Part shown: positions 44,941 through 57,112 of the stretch, piece by piece
Position numbering within the stretch: the first letter of the stretch is position 1
Layout: the number at the start of each line of letters is the position of its first letter
NCBI GenBank assembly: GCA_037176885.1
Contig: JAWWNJ010000186.1
Span: forward strand, 186,001-250,000
DNA: 64,000 bases
Source: Favolaschia claudopus
Taxonomy: Eukaryota; Basidiomycota; Agaricomycetes; Agaricales; Mycenaceae
Direction: 5' to 3'
Notes under the pieces: model-generated
Told to the model about the DNA's origin: nothing
Database searches by the model: none
The model's input: the letters and a program-made list of their open reading frames with translations, nothing else
Position numbers and translations under genes: made by a program

Positions 44941-45387
44941 CCGATCAATGGCTTGTAGATTTTCTTGTTCTCTAATTGCTAAACAAAACGGAGCCTAGTT
45001 AGATTGCTATGCTTGATTAGCGCTCTGGTAAAATCCTCTGCTGTCTATATCAGACCCTCCGTACATAGTAATGATCCTAGACGTCGCCTCCAATCGTCCA
45101 ATACAATTTTGTTCTCGTGTGTCTTCATGGCTCTGTCTCAATCAACTCTCATAAATTGTACTCAAAGGGAAATACTTACAACAAACCCTACGGCCTCAAG
45201 AACTGAATAATGTACTAGTCTCAGTCAAATAGGCCGACAAGTACTCAGAAATATTTGAACCTTTTAGCTTTACATAAATATTGGGCCCCAATGAAATATA
45301 TTGTAGCATCGAAAATACCGGTATGTCACAACTCCCAGTGAGAGATGAAATAACAGCATAATACCCAGTGAGAGATGCAACACCATT
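44941..45387. other. Downstream spacer
   Basis: No gene. A short duplicated phrase CCCAGTGAGAGATG occurs twice near 45330-45376. Confidence 0.4.
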
Positions 45388-45528
45388 CAAATATGAATTG
45401 ATTTTTTTTCCAAAAGGAACAGCATAGTGTCGGGCTTAATTAATAATTTCTATAGCTTGTGAAAGTTTACATACAATACAGCTGTTTTATATGCTGTTCG
45501 TTTTGGAAAAAAATTCAATTTATATTTG
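45388..45528. mobile_element. 141-bp MITE
   Basis: Inverted ends CAAATATGAATTGATTTTTT and CAAATATAAATTGAATTTTT, continuing to CCAAAA(G/C)GAACAGCATA, about 40 bp per arm. A single arm recurs at 46523-46562. Confidence 0.8.
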
Positions 45529-46522
45529 TGAGACACTGACTCCTTTGGCGCTCAGCAGAACCACAAGAATTCCCTTGCATATAGCTTCTATATATATCGA
45601 GCAAGCCGATTTATTCATAAGGTCATGGAGATTTATGTGAAGTTTGCAATATATTTTCGAGTGTTCAACATATTTCTAAGCTAGCTCATATTTGTTCGAT
45701 TGATTCGGCGTGACACTGGAGAGCTCAGTGAGCGGGAGATCCTATGCACTGTTCCATGAGGGTGCCGTCCTTCCCGCCATAGGGCGTCACCGTGATTCGC
45801 GATGGTCGGGCTTCTCGGCCTTGTCAAATCAGATCAAAACGCTCGCGGCATTGTCCCTGATCCGATCAAACGACTCGAAGCGGGAAATGCCGAAACGGTC
45901 CAACGCAATTGATACTACTGATTATATTAGTACGCGGAGTTCTGGAGCACGATACGGATGTGTGTCGAAAAAACAACGGGGAGGGCATCTGTTGGCTGTT
46001 AAACTGCATGTTTAACCTGTGTTCTTGTCAACTTGGTTGGAAATCGACTCTTTTGAGTCTCAGAGTTAATTAAACCTGGCGACCCACCAAGAACTACATC
46101 TTTTGGGCTCAGTGTGCCAACAATACACCTTCCATGGCCTGGGGACATTCAAGCCAAGCAAGTAGATTTCCAAATTGTCGGGAAATGCCGGCCACATCAG
46201 CCGAATGTCATCATTCGGTGATAGCCAGCGATCGATGAACCTCCCGCATTATATCCAAATTATATCCCGCCACCCGATGCTTCGGGAAAGTGCCCGAACC
46301 ACCCAATTGACACACTTGACAGTGAACAATAGCGCCTGATGGTTGCTTCTCACAAGGACCACAGGCCTCATTCAAATAAATTACATTCACATTCAGAAAT
46401 ATATGGCGGAGCTCACATAAATATTGGCTTCTCGGAATATGCAACACATGTTCAGAATACTCAGGCCTCTGGATAGGCAGACTCCCAGATGCGTCACTTC
46501 TCTCGAATCAGATAATCCCATA
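45529..46522. other. Intergenic
   Basis: No supported gene. ORFs near 45710-46015 and 46211-46447 show no domain. Confidence 0.4.
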
Positions 46523-46562
46523 CAAATATAAATTGATTTTTTTTCCAAAAGGAACAGCATAA
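46523..46562. repeat. Single arm of the 141-bp MITE family
   Basis: Forty bases match one terminal arm of 45388-45528, without the partner arm. This is a broken or solo-end copy. Confidence 0.75.
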
Positions 46563-46850
46563 ATTGAGACCTTCCCGAGGGCGAATATTTTCGGGGGTGT
46601 CACGGTCTCTCTCTATCATTGATGTCTCAAATCGACCGAAGCAAAAATTACAGTTTTTTTTACTATATAATCAACGCGCAAGCCTTGTCAGTTTCGGCAA
46701 AACATATGATATCGTGCGATTTGAACTCCGAAAGGAATTCCTCGCTGGTCAATTCTAGAGTGACCCTTTCAATTCTATGAATCCATTGTTCCTTCCTTTT
46801 ATGTACGCCGCAGGCTCGGTATCACAGAGAGCTTAGCAATTGCCCAAATT

Positions 46851-47736
46851 TCAAGGCTCCTCCTCCATGCCGTCGACAGACATATCTACTCGGACATTGA
46901 GTTCGTCGTGTGATACTTATGTAGGCAGCGATAAACATACTGAATGTCCAGCGGGCGAGGTTAAGCTGAAGTATCTGAATGGGAAGAACTGCGTCACTGT
47001 ACTCTGCCTCTGTTAGGGATTCAAGCAGAGGAATCGCAGAATCGATGGCCTGTATTGCAGTGTCACGTGCCATACTGAAAGATTTGGCAATTTCATAGTA
47101 ATATACAGAAAGGTTGAGTGTCAGCCCAAGCCTGATGGGATTGGTAGGGGCGAGATGAATAGCAGAAATCGCATTTGCTCTCGTATAGGCTTCGAGAGAG
47201 CTCTGAGCAAGGCCTTGAGCCGTATCTTCGGCTGCTACCTCGGCCAGATATCGATAGTAGTCCCCCGCCCTGATCGAGTGTTTGAGAGTCGCAACGGAAC
47301 GCACACAAGAAACGCACATTTTCTGGAAAAAGACTCGAGCTTCGTGTGAAATGGCCCCTGAAATGAGCTGTGTCTCCAAAGTGTGGAGAACTTCTTCACA
47401 TGTATGAGTTAGGTCTTTCTCGATCTTTGCTTTGCATTTTCTGGCCAAAGCAAGGTGAATGGGATGTCCCGTCACTTCCCCTGACTTCTCAACAGAGGTG
47501 ATAACTTTCCAGGACCTACGGTGAGAGTCCACTGTCATTTTGTATGCGGCGCAAAACAAGTTGCGCTCTTCGGACGTAAGATCAATGCCCGAAGTAACCA
47601 CTGCCTTCATATATTCGAGCATGTCTAGTGAAGGCAATCTTGTGAGCCAAGACACGAAAGTCCATTTGAACATGCCTCCAAAGCGATTGGCTTTATCTGC
47701 AAGCCTGGCGAGGTGCATAGATTGTTCACGAGACAT
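46851..47736 (-). CDS. Divergent 14-3-3 protein, four exons
   Basis: A complete minus-strand gene. Exons are 47676-47736, 47318-47624, 46941-47269 and 46851-46885 (61+307+329+35 = 732 bp, 243 residues plus stop). The introns are 51, 48 and 55 bp; the first is GC-AG (47625-47675), the others GT-AG. Splicing removes all non-14-3-3 sequence and keeps phase throughout. The start MSREQSMHLARLADKANRF and the motifs EERNLFCAAYKM, SHRRSW, GDYYRYLAE, APTNPIRLGLTLNLSVYYYE and LARWTF align with every 14-3-3 block. The phosphopeptide-groove residues (Lys in AAYKM, Arg in HRRSW, Arg-Tyr in YRYLAE, Asn in LTLNLS, Trp in ARWT) are all kept. Known 14-3-3 proteins are cytosolic dimers that bind phosphoserine motifs in signalling partners. 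The tail is short and acidic (GMEEEP). Many normally invariant positions differ, so this is probably a fast-evolving paralogue rather than the housekeeping copy. Confidence 0.93.
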
Positions 47737-50320
47737 ACTTTGAATGCAATCAGAACCACTGGTAGCCTGCGACGCATGTACTCACATTGGCAAAGAGGGC
47801 GAGGCGTCTGTCGTTGGGAGGAACTGGATAATGTCGAGTGACGTGGCAGCAACGTGGCAGAGTTGCACGCGTGGAGATTCTAAATTACTTAATACGGTTG
47901 CCCACAAGTCCACGCTTTGTTTTCGGCCGCAGAGTTTCGACGGGACTTTCTGGCGCACCTTCCAATGCTCTCTACCTGCAAGAGCCCTCTCCAGGGCCCC
48001 TTTAGAAACGCCTAAGACGTCGAGGACGCCGCGCAAAGCACACTGAGGTCAAGACCGGACTGCGGCGCGGGCTACTACTTGAAATTTTCGATCTCAGCTT
48101 TTCTTTCAATTTTCTGTAATGCTGTGAATCCTGGAGGCTGGCAACTTGTGGAGGCGCGTATGGTGGGTGGGCGAGCGTACACCGCGAGTCGGGACTCGGA
48201 TGAAAGGCGCGTGTAAATGATATCCTCCAGCGCGTGCAGTGCGCTAAGTGTCTTGTACCTTATAGATGTACACCTCACTCCAACCTCATTCGAGCAAGAC
48301 AGAAGAACCCACCGTGCCTCTTCCGTGCCGTTTCCGGCAAGGGCAGTGCCCGTACCCAGTACGGGTTGAGTACGGGAGTCGCGGAATCCAGCCAAATGGG
48401 GACTCGACACGTTTTCCTCCAATAACTGCTTCATCCTCCTCAAGGCTCCATTCCAACAATGCTAGCATTTCATTGATCTGAATTTCATGAACACGAGAGG
48501 TACCATACAAAAGCAACCGCATCAGGAACCAGAATGGCTACCGATTTCCGTATTAGGAAAGTTTGATGGGCTGAACTTTTATGTCGAAGTCAAGAAGAGC
48601 TATTTGGAATGAAATTCGGATACTCAGACCGGGGGTAGCCTTCGTCAATACGCCGGAATTCGGACACTTGCGTAGCCATTAGCCACTCAATGGCTGCATC
48701 GCAAACAGGCTAATGACCGATTTTTCCCGCTCCACACCGAACGATGTAGCTGTACCCGTAGCGTCGTCTCCAATAAACGTTCTTTCTCATCTTTCTGTGT
48801 GAACATTGAACATCTAATCTCTTTCCAAATGTACGGGCACTGTTCCTCATTTACAGTCGCGGATGTACTCATCGCGTTTACAGGAATTTATTAACACCTC
48901 CAACGACACCTCAAAGGCATCAACAACGACAGCGAGAACAAGCGACAAATGACTGAAATACGAGCCACTGAAGCGCAGAAGCCCGAGATCGGCGCTGATC
49001 GATAGCAGTGAATTGTCGGCTCGCACAGACTACCCACTACTACTGCAGATCAGGAATCGGGGAGCGGCTGGCTCTCGGGGTACAGGTGCTTGGAGCTTGT
49101 GGCATTCCTTCAGCATGTGCTGAACTGCCTCCTTGCTGAGATCGGGCGGCTGTACTCTATCTATACATCACGCAAGACTCCACCACTTGAGATCTGCAAT
49201 TCACTCTGGATTCTTTGCTCAGTTCCGCTATCTCGTGCGGCGGAATTGGTGGGAAGGTATTGCTCTCATGTCTACAAGTCTGCGTTGGCTCGTGGGAACA
49301 TGGGCCGAGTGGTTTGCGTCGTCGATGGCTGCGCAAAGCCCTCGGAGTAGGTTTCTTCAACACATCGCGCTGACCGCAATTCCTCGCCGTTGCGTCTCAA
49401 AATCTGGGGGCTTGTAGATGAAAGATAGCTACACACTTTCTTCCAGTGAACGAAATACAACGTCCTTTGTATCTACCCTGAACAATTCACGCGCTTTCCG
49501 GAAAATGGGGGAAATTGAGTTCCTCAAATTCGCGTATTATACAGCAAACGCTACACCATTCGATGCGCGCTTCAAAACGACGCATTTTGCATCCAGTCTC
49601 ATCAGAATCCGTGAAGAGCTGAGCTCAGAACAATTGAAATACTGACGCATCCCAAAGACAGTGATTTATTACGTAGTCTCAACATATATGCAAACAGCAA
49701 TAATCACGCGTCACACCCACCTCTGTCGAACCAAATTTTTGCCCTGTGTCACGCCTCACACGGGTCATTGTCGAATGGACCGCTCGGTTCCCGAAATTCC
49801 TCCAAAACGGAATTTTGCTCGAAAAATCGCTTTCCTAGTAGCATGGGCCCTCTGGTGCGTTTCCTCGACTTCTTATGTTCAATTTCTTCTATATTTTCTA
49901 ATTGGAGTGATTTTCAACCCAATCCCCGGCTGAAATGCGCCTGTTTTGCTCAAAGTATAAGTTGTCTCCACCTCATTCCCTAACATTTTGGCTGCGGCCA
50001 AATTTTTGAGCCAAAAAATCAAAATTGTGTGTACCTCTCCGAGCCTCGGGGAACAAAAAGCAGCTAACTAGTATGCCTTCTAAAGCCCCATTTGTGCTCT
50101 AACCAACCCGCCGTGGTCGCCCTCGCCGCCCTTGCCGCTCATGAATATGGGCCAAGAATGTTTGATGCGGATGCCCAACTGTCGCTTCCGGTGCTTGATA
50201 AAACATCTCCCACTCCTTCTGAACCTCTCGGGAGGCATATTTACACCATGCCTCATACTACTTCCATCAAGTCAGCCATGGAACCACTTTGTCTAACAAA
50301 TTTATACCCAAGTGACAGTA
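47737..50320. other. Intergenic, no confident gene
   Basis: A minus-strand stretch with VHEIQINEMLALLEWSLEED (about 48390-48500) looks exon-like but matches nothing I recognise. Plus-strand ORFs at 49090-49645 may be exons of an unknown gene. Neither could be assembled. Confidence 0.35.
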
Positions 50321-50799
50321 TAGGGTCGTTCACGATAGCCTTTTTGCGCTCCTTTTTGCTTCCTTTTTGTTCTCCTTTTTCGTGGATTTTGGGATTCTGT
50401 TCGTTTTTCTTCGGGTTTTTTTTCCCTTTTCGATTCAGAATGTCAAAAAGGGTGTATTGCAAAAAGAAATGGAGTGAAACGGCCAGTTTTAGCCAAAACA
50501 GTAGAAAAAATGGTGCGAAAAAGGGAGTTGAAAAAGGCTATCGTGAACGCTCCGTCCGGAACGTCCTTTTTCACTCCCTTTTTCACCTCTATCTTTCTCC
50601 TTTTCTATATTCCTTCAACTCCTTACCCAAACCAAGTTGACTTTTTCATTGAGAGGTATAAAAAGGTTGACTTGACAAAAACAACCAAGTTCTACGGAGG
50701 TTTTTTGCCAAAACTGCAAAATGGGCAAAAAGGAAGAGAAAAAGGAGAACAAAAAGGAAGTAAAAAGGGAGCCAAAAAGGCTATCGTGAATAACCCTTA
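50321..50799. mobile_element. 479-bp MITE with phased A-tracts
   Basis: Inverted ends AGGGTCGTTCACGATAGCC and AGGGTTATTCACGATAGCC, with TIRs of about 65 bp. Both arms consist of AAAAAGG/CCTTTTT blocks spaced about 10-12 bases apart. A third copy of GGCTATCGTGAACG lies internally at about 50537. No transposase. Confidence 0.8.
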
Positions 50800-52005
50800 T
50801 GCAATGAGAAGAATGATTGTCGAACACGAACAGAGTTCGGCAGCCCAGGTGGGCCATTTCAAATCTGAAAAAAAGTATCTTGGCTCATGATAGAATGGAA
50901 GGATGCTGGTTGAGTGCAATGTCGCAGGACTTTCATAGGTGTGCATTCCACGATGCCTGAACAACGTTGCATTCAAGCTTATCTTTGTAACCGTTGTAAC
51001 GTGACTTGGAATTGCCAAATCCGGTGCGATTTCCCAGGCAAAGAGAGGCAGATTTCTCAGAAACCGCTGGTGGAATTTTCTTTATTTTATCAGAATCATA
51101 ACCTATGTCGGAAAAATCCTGAACTGCTTATACCGGCTCAATACCGGCTCGTAAGCCAGTACAAGCCGCCATAAGCCGATAATCAATAAGGGGATTATAG
51201 CGCATAGATTCAAGCGCGTATAATCCACCCTTGGGATTATGGGGGATTAAGGGCCAAGGCTCATATAAGCCATTACCGTGCATTACAGCGCATTTAGATT
51301 ACATTTAGATACTTAGGGCTTGCGTATTGTGGCAAAAGATTCATATTCATGGACAATGACAAAGGCTGAGCCCTATTCAACGCCTCCCCAGCGCCCCACA
51401 ATGGAATTGCCGCCAAATCCGAGATTTCAAATCAAGCCTGGTCGACATTTATGAGCGGATGCTGAAGTTGTAGTCTCTCATAGCCAGACCTCAACACATT
51501 TGACCTCGTACCTCGGTCGTGTTGAAGTCTGTTTTTAAGTTCATAGACGTGTCAATGGTAGAATCTTATTATATAATCTTTGTGGCTGTGCTTTTTACGG
51601 CAATTTAGTTCACTTTTCTTATAGCGCCTTCCCTCACGCACATATGGATCCAAACTTCAAGTATATAGCATCTATAGGTACATATCTACCTGTCTGGAAA
51701 AAAAAAATCATATAAAATGCATCTTCTGCGCCGACGCACTGACCTTTCGCTCCGCCTTGTGACACCTGTGACAGAATCATCACGCATTTTTCCAACCACT
51801 TTCTGCGGCGCCTTGTCGTGATTCCGGCAACTTAAGACCTCAGGGAGACTCGTATGAATCTATCTAGGCGTCCTACGCCGAGTTCAAGCCTTAGATACCA
51901 TGGCAATGGGTAGAAAACGTGACTATGAAGTTGTGACTTGGCACAAAACAAACGTACCATAGAAATCATACCCGCTACCACACAGCACTTGGAGAGCAGC
52001 CGTTA
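50800..52005. other. Intergenic with one TIR end
   Basis: At 51104 a TA is followed by TGTCGGAAAAATCCTGAACT, matching the left end of the 16255 element, and then by CCGGCT/AGCCGG motifs, but no right end was found within 1 kb. No gene. Confidence 0.45.
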
Positions 52006-52498
52006 GGCCCCGCTCGGTGTCACTGCCTGAGAAGGCAGCACCAGCCAAATCACAAGCGTCTGCCTTACCTCACCCTGCCTTCTTCCGAGCGTGATTCGGC
52101 CTTGTGACTTTGGTCCAGACCCATCAATTCCGTTGCCATTTCCGCCCACTTTCTCGTCCTTCCCGCCGTTCCTCGGTTCAACTGCGCCCCATCCCGCCCT
52201 TCAACAAACATCGACCAGTGAAATAAATAAAAACTGATTCAAGTTCTAGCTTACAGCTTTGAGATGAGGAGATTCATGAGTAGCTATTTAATAAAGAGCG
52301 CTCAGACAATCATAACATTTTGCGGCAGTTGTCGTTGAGGTCGATGAGGAAAGATAGCTCAGCGCCGACTGAGGCGGGTTGGAAGACAGTTGCGGAATGA
52401 CAGCTCGGAGGGCGAAATGATCTCCGAGGGAGTGACCTGCTGTGCCACCCGAGGCATCGCAGCGGTCTGCCTCCGCGGCCGTGACACCGAGCGGGGCC
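52006..52498. mobile_element. 493-bp Harbinger-like MITE
   Basis: Flanked by TTA on both sides (52003-52005 and 52499-52501). Inverted ends GGCCCCGCTCGGTGTCAC. A three-base TTA/TAA duplication with G-rich ends is typical of PIF/Harbinger. No transposase inside. Confidence 0.8.
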
Positions 52499-52501
52499 TT
52501 A

Positions 52502-53258
52502 GTGCTCAATCCATATGAAACAGACTGGTAACGCACAGATAAGAGCCTTGAATGGCGGCAAATAGAAACTGACTCGAGAGAGTTCAGATAAGAGATAAGA
52601 CTCGAAATTTCGAGCATGGCAACTCACCAGGCGGTTCATTGGCTCGGTCCTCGACTCCTCGTACACCTCACACTGCAATGAAACCAGTGGTCAAGTGCCC
52701 GGCGTACAATTCAGCGGCCGACTTCATGTCAATATGGCGAAAGCGGGACAGCGGACAAGCGAGCCTGTGCGTTGCAGCATTGCGATGCGAGGGCGACGAC
52801 GAAGAAGCAGCAGGCGAAGCACAGACAAGTTGCAGTTGGTGGTTGGGTGAGAAGAGGCGTGAGAGGCGTTCCGCAGCACCTCATGTATTTGTGTGAGGAG
52901 TTGTGGAGCCCGGAATGCTGTCGTAAATGCTTCGGCAATCTCGGCACAGAGCCGGGGGAACATGAAGTTCATTGGGGGAGCTTGCTCCCCCCTTATCAGA
53001 GCCGTCACCGAAAAGCAATAAGCTGTGCTTAAGTAACCATACCGAGAATTTTACATCAACTTCTTCCGCCCTGTTCCTTGCAAGGGTGTGCGAAAAAATA
53101 CCTATGGCTGTTTTTTTTCAAACCGACCTTTTGGCTGAACCACCCTACCACGTAAGCATTACGTACTACCCAAATCGAGTAATTATTCACGTGATACCTG
53201 CGTGCTAAAGCGCTTAACCAAAACTTGGCTCAAAATATGAAGTCAAAACAACTGTTAT
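52502..53258. other. Intergenic
   Basis: No gene recognised. A palindrome GGGGGAGCTTGCTCCCCC lies at about 52974-52992. Confidence 0.4.
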
Positions 53259-53429
53259 GTCGGAAAAATTGAAAAAGCCTGGTAAGGCCTTGCGCACCTA
53301 ATGGCCTTATAAGGCCTCGTATGTAGTATTTGGTACGTATTTAAACCTTGTAACCCTCCTTTTCCCCAATGGCCTTATTAGATCTTACAAGGCCTATCCA
53401 GGCCCAACAACTCTTTTTTGATTTTTCCA
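53259..53429. mobile_element. 171-bp MITE, TGTCGGAAAAA family
   Basis: TA flanks both ends; left TGTCGGAAAAATTG, right complement TGGAAAAATC. The inner arms carry GCCTGGTAAGGCCTTG and its partner. The inner part recurs at 61528-61638. Confidence 0.75.
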
Positions 53430-54008
53430 TAGAAGTGGCATAAGATAAATTGACCACCAAATATGTACTACAACCCAACAACAGAGGAACATGCACTGTA
53501 TCCTCTGTTGCCTCTGATATCAAACACAGCCAAAGTTGATCGTCCCAAATAGGAAGAACTGCCGGTGAGACCCGGAAAGACCGATGTGAACCTTGTTGCC
53601 CGGGATATTTTGAGTAGAAACAGCGGTAACAGAGGTGAATTTGAGCTCCCGGAACCATATCCCACCCCCCAAAAAATAATCAAATTTTTTTTTTCTGACC
53701 CTCACAGGTCGAACCACCCTCCCTGCCCTAGGTCTCGGCTTGACGGGCCGGCATACCCTTGGTTCCTTGCCTGATTGCAGGATCTGTAGAACTGTAGAAG
53801 AGTCTAAGAAGACAGTCTGAATTCGAATTTGCAGCAAAATTAGTTGAACAGTTCGGCCTCAAAAGCATCCGTGTCCGTGATTTGCGCAAGGTCGCCCTAC
53901 TGTAGGCCAGAAACTGGCATACAAATCATATTAACATTTTCAGGTGCGCAGGGAAAGACAAGGGAGAAGATGTTTTCCTAGTATGCCGCGGGAGGCGGCG
54001 AAGTTACT
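53430..54008. other. Intergenic
   Basis: No gene or repeat recognised. Confidence 0.4.
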
Positions 54009-54562
54009 ACTATTGTGCCCAATGGGTATGAATTCTCCCATTGGGTCTGAATTCACGATTTCCTGCTCCGTCCCTTTACTTTTTGCCCCCGGAATTTTCC
54101 GGCATGTATTCTAGTAGTAGTAATGCATAATTCTACCAAAGGGCTTGAGGATTCGTGAAGAGGAAGGTATTAAAATACGGTTACCGGGACATCAAAGTCA
54201 GTGATCCCGCGACATATCTCAATGTTCTGACTTACCTCTTCACTGTTTAAACCCGGGAAACTTGGAGAGAACTCCTACAGCATGCCCAATACCTCGGACA
54301 AGCTCAGATACTTTTACCGGTACGTCGTCGTCGCGCGCTGGAGGGGAGGGTTTCCGAGCGTGACAATTTCAAACTCCGCTCGCTAAACGCGTCGGCACTT
54401 ATTTGCACATGACGTGCCGTTTGTTGACACCTCTTCGACGCGTCCCCGTGCATGCCAAATGTCGACAAGAAGGAGCAGAAGATCCAAGACGCCTGCCGGC
54501 TCCTTTCTCGTCGCGTCAACTCAGACCCAATGGGAGAATTCATACCCATTGGGCACAATAGT
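54009..54562. mobile_element. 554-bp TIR element
   Basis: Inverted ends of about 45 bp: CTATTGTGCCCAATGGGTAT and GAATTCTCCCATTGGGTCTG at the left, exact complements at the right. No coding capacity recognised. The target duplication is not clear. Confidence 0.8.
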
Positions 54563-56128
54563 ACACGAAGGACCTCGGAGAACTGACCAAAAAGCCTGTT
54601 CCGCATGGGGCCAAATTTGTCAGGACGAAAATTTTCGATTTGAGGCGATTTCGTCAGGATTCGCACTGGCCTCTGCCAAAATTTCCCATCAAAATACTGG
54701 GAATTGAGCCGAAAAATCCAAATTTTGGCGGTGAAACCCATTTTTTCGCTCAGAACGCGGTTTCTGCGCTCGTTGCGTCGCAATTGACGCGAAAACGGCG
54801 CAATATGGCCCAAATTCCACCACATCCACACCTACTAGCAAAAAAAGTTCCCCACCCAGCCTCGAGTTGTGAGGATTTCACTCAGGCCTTGAGGGAGTTT
54901 TGGTCTGTTTTGGTCGATTTTGTCAGGATTAATTTGTCAGGATTCGGACCAGGCATTTGGGTTGATTATCAGCGGTCCTATACGTGACAATTAGTAGCAT
55001 AGGCGTTGGCCGACCGCCTAAAGAGCCTCTCAGCGCCTATCTCCGGCACGCCTATTCCGCCAATCAGCAGTTTTGAGGCACGAGAGGTTCTCGTCATCTG
55101 GCGCCAATCAAAGCTCACGTTCGTACGTCACCTTCTTGCTTCCACTCCCGCCGCCGCTTCCTCTTTCCTCCCATTCCCTGGCTCATGGACCCCGTCAACG
55201 GAGTAGAGGACCGCGACGTTACGGAGATAACAGATCTTGGCACCACCGCGGTGAGCTCACACTGTCCAACTGCTTGAGTTTCTTGACTGAAATTTTTGGC
55301 CGATGCAGCACGGAGGGTGGTCCAATCCCGTGTTCACGAGTCCCACCTCCAACCTATGCTGCTGCCGCCGGTTCTCGTCTACATCACTGAAGTCCGGGAA
55401 ATTTCTTCGCTGAATGGGCAGAGAATCGATCTCTACCTGCCTATTATCCACGTAAGTAACGGTAAGTTGTCATGCGATTTTGATTCTCTTCAGCCCGACG
55501 CTGTAGCGTGCGCTGGTCGTCGCAGCCAATGATATTGCCCAAACCCGTAACCATGGATGAAGCTCATTCGAATGCCATCCAATGGTTTAATCGGGTGCAT
55601 TCTCTTTCTCCTTTACAGCCGGAAGCTGTCATGCGCTGATGATAGCCCAACTTGGTCATACAAACAAACTATTGTACAACGGTGGCGTCCGTAGGTACAG
55701 AACTATTTCCATGCAAAAGGCACAGGCAGCGAACGACTGCTCAGTCGCCTGCACAGCCATTGAGTGAGACTGTGAACAAATACTTATAGACCAAACGTAC
55801 TATGTTCTTCTCCAAACATCCGACCTCCGAGACTTGGTCTGGGAAAGGGTGGAGATGAGCTCCCTGTAGTATTGCCTTCTTCAAAAGGCTTCCATAAAGC
55901 CAAAGGTGCCTCAAGGGGAGTGGGATGCAAGAATTGGAATGTGTCATCGATGTCCGACGACATGGTGTCCGACGACATGGTATCTGACGAACCACCATCC
56001 GAAGAGCATTCATATCCAAATGGGTCGCTGCTACCCTGGCGGATAAGCTTTCCGAAGGATGATGCTGTACTGCTGGGTGAGCCAGCGGATGCCTGCGGCT
56101 CAAAATCCGGGGAAGGGGATGTGTAACG
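54563..56128. other. Intergenic with exon-like fragments
   Basis: GTCAGGATT recurs at 54618-54955. Around 55185-55530 there are open stretches with possible introns (MDPVNGVEDRDVTEITDLG, then LPPVLVYITEVREISSLNGQ), but splice phases do not join, so I do not call a gene. Confidence 0.35.
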
Positions 56129-56503
56129 CCCCTTGGCCTCCCCCACCTCTGACATATGCCGTAACAAATTTCCTTTTTTGGTTAACTGATCCGAAAGCGA
56201 ATCTGGCGAACAACCTACCTATTTTACTGTAAAGGCTTTTTGGGTGTTGTATGTATCTTAAGTGCTGTAGCTAGTTCTGTATGAAGGTGGTTGTTCTTAA
56301 GGGCTTCTTTCAACAAAAAAGCTTGAATTTGAATATATCTAATCAGTTGCAGGCATGGTTTGGGGGGGATTTTGAGATGCTGGGGGGAACAATGTTCTCC
56401 CCAGACCCCCCTCCTTTGGCCTGACGGCACATTGAAGGAGAGATAGATTTATTTTTGCAATGCTTTAATACAATATTGATGGGAAATCTAGCGCGGGGGA
56501 GAC
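56129..56503 (-). repeat. Repeat R1, copy 2, distal part
   Basis: Minus-strand copy of R1 from its CCTCCCCCACCTCTGAC end up to GCGCGGGGGAGAC, where the 4.8-kb transposon begins. The remainder is at 61323-61526. Confidence 0.85.
56497..56503. repeat. Left target duplication GGGAGAC
   Basis: Repeated at 61323-61329. In the unoccupied R1 copy the site is present once. Confidence 0.8.
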
Positions 56504-57112
56504 CGAGGAGTGAGGCAGATGGCGCAAAGTGAGGCATATATCCCGTTTTGGCAAGTGCCTCTCTTGACACCATCAAGTCACATACACGTGATGTCGTGAC
56601 GGCACACGGAAAATTTTTACCTCTCTTTCTCCTTCACCGTCTTCTGTGCTAGCTGCCCCTTCCCCGCTCATTGCCATTGCACGTTATCGTGCACGGTACA
56701 TGCCCAGCCTCGACGACCCGTGAAAAAGAAGCATGTAAGACTCGTCGCTCTGAATCTTACAAAGCCACGAGTCGATAATACTGTATTCAATTCCAGATAC
56801 TTAATATTTGCGGAGTGTACTCAACCGCCCACTGGAACAGTGGAACGCTCTTTGGCATTACATACTGTCATAAATAAGTAGTATGATATGATTTGCATGG
56901 AGCTTTGAGATTTAGTGCTATGTAGTAGCAACCGGGCAGGGCAAGCCAATAAGCCCAAAAAAAACTGTTGTTGATATGTACCCCAGCGAGCTCGAGCCTG
57001 CAAATTTCGGACCTCCTGGAGCAGTTTGCAGACTCGGGAGTCGGCCTCCAGCTGACTGGCAGTGACGGGAGAGGCGCCGTCGCCTCGCCCTTTGGCTTTG
57101 GCACCGAAATTG

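Noticed and set aside
55185..55530. Small spliced gene with LPPVLVYITEVREISS
   Set aside because: The best splice sites give a premature stop or a phase mismatch, so the exons could not be joined honestly.
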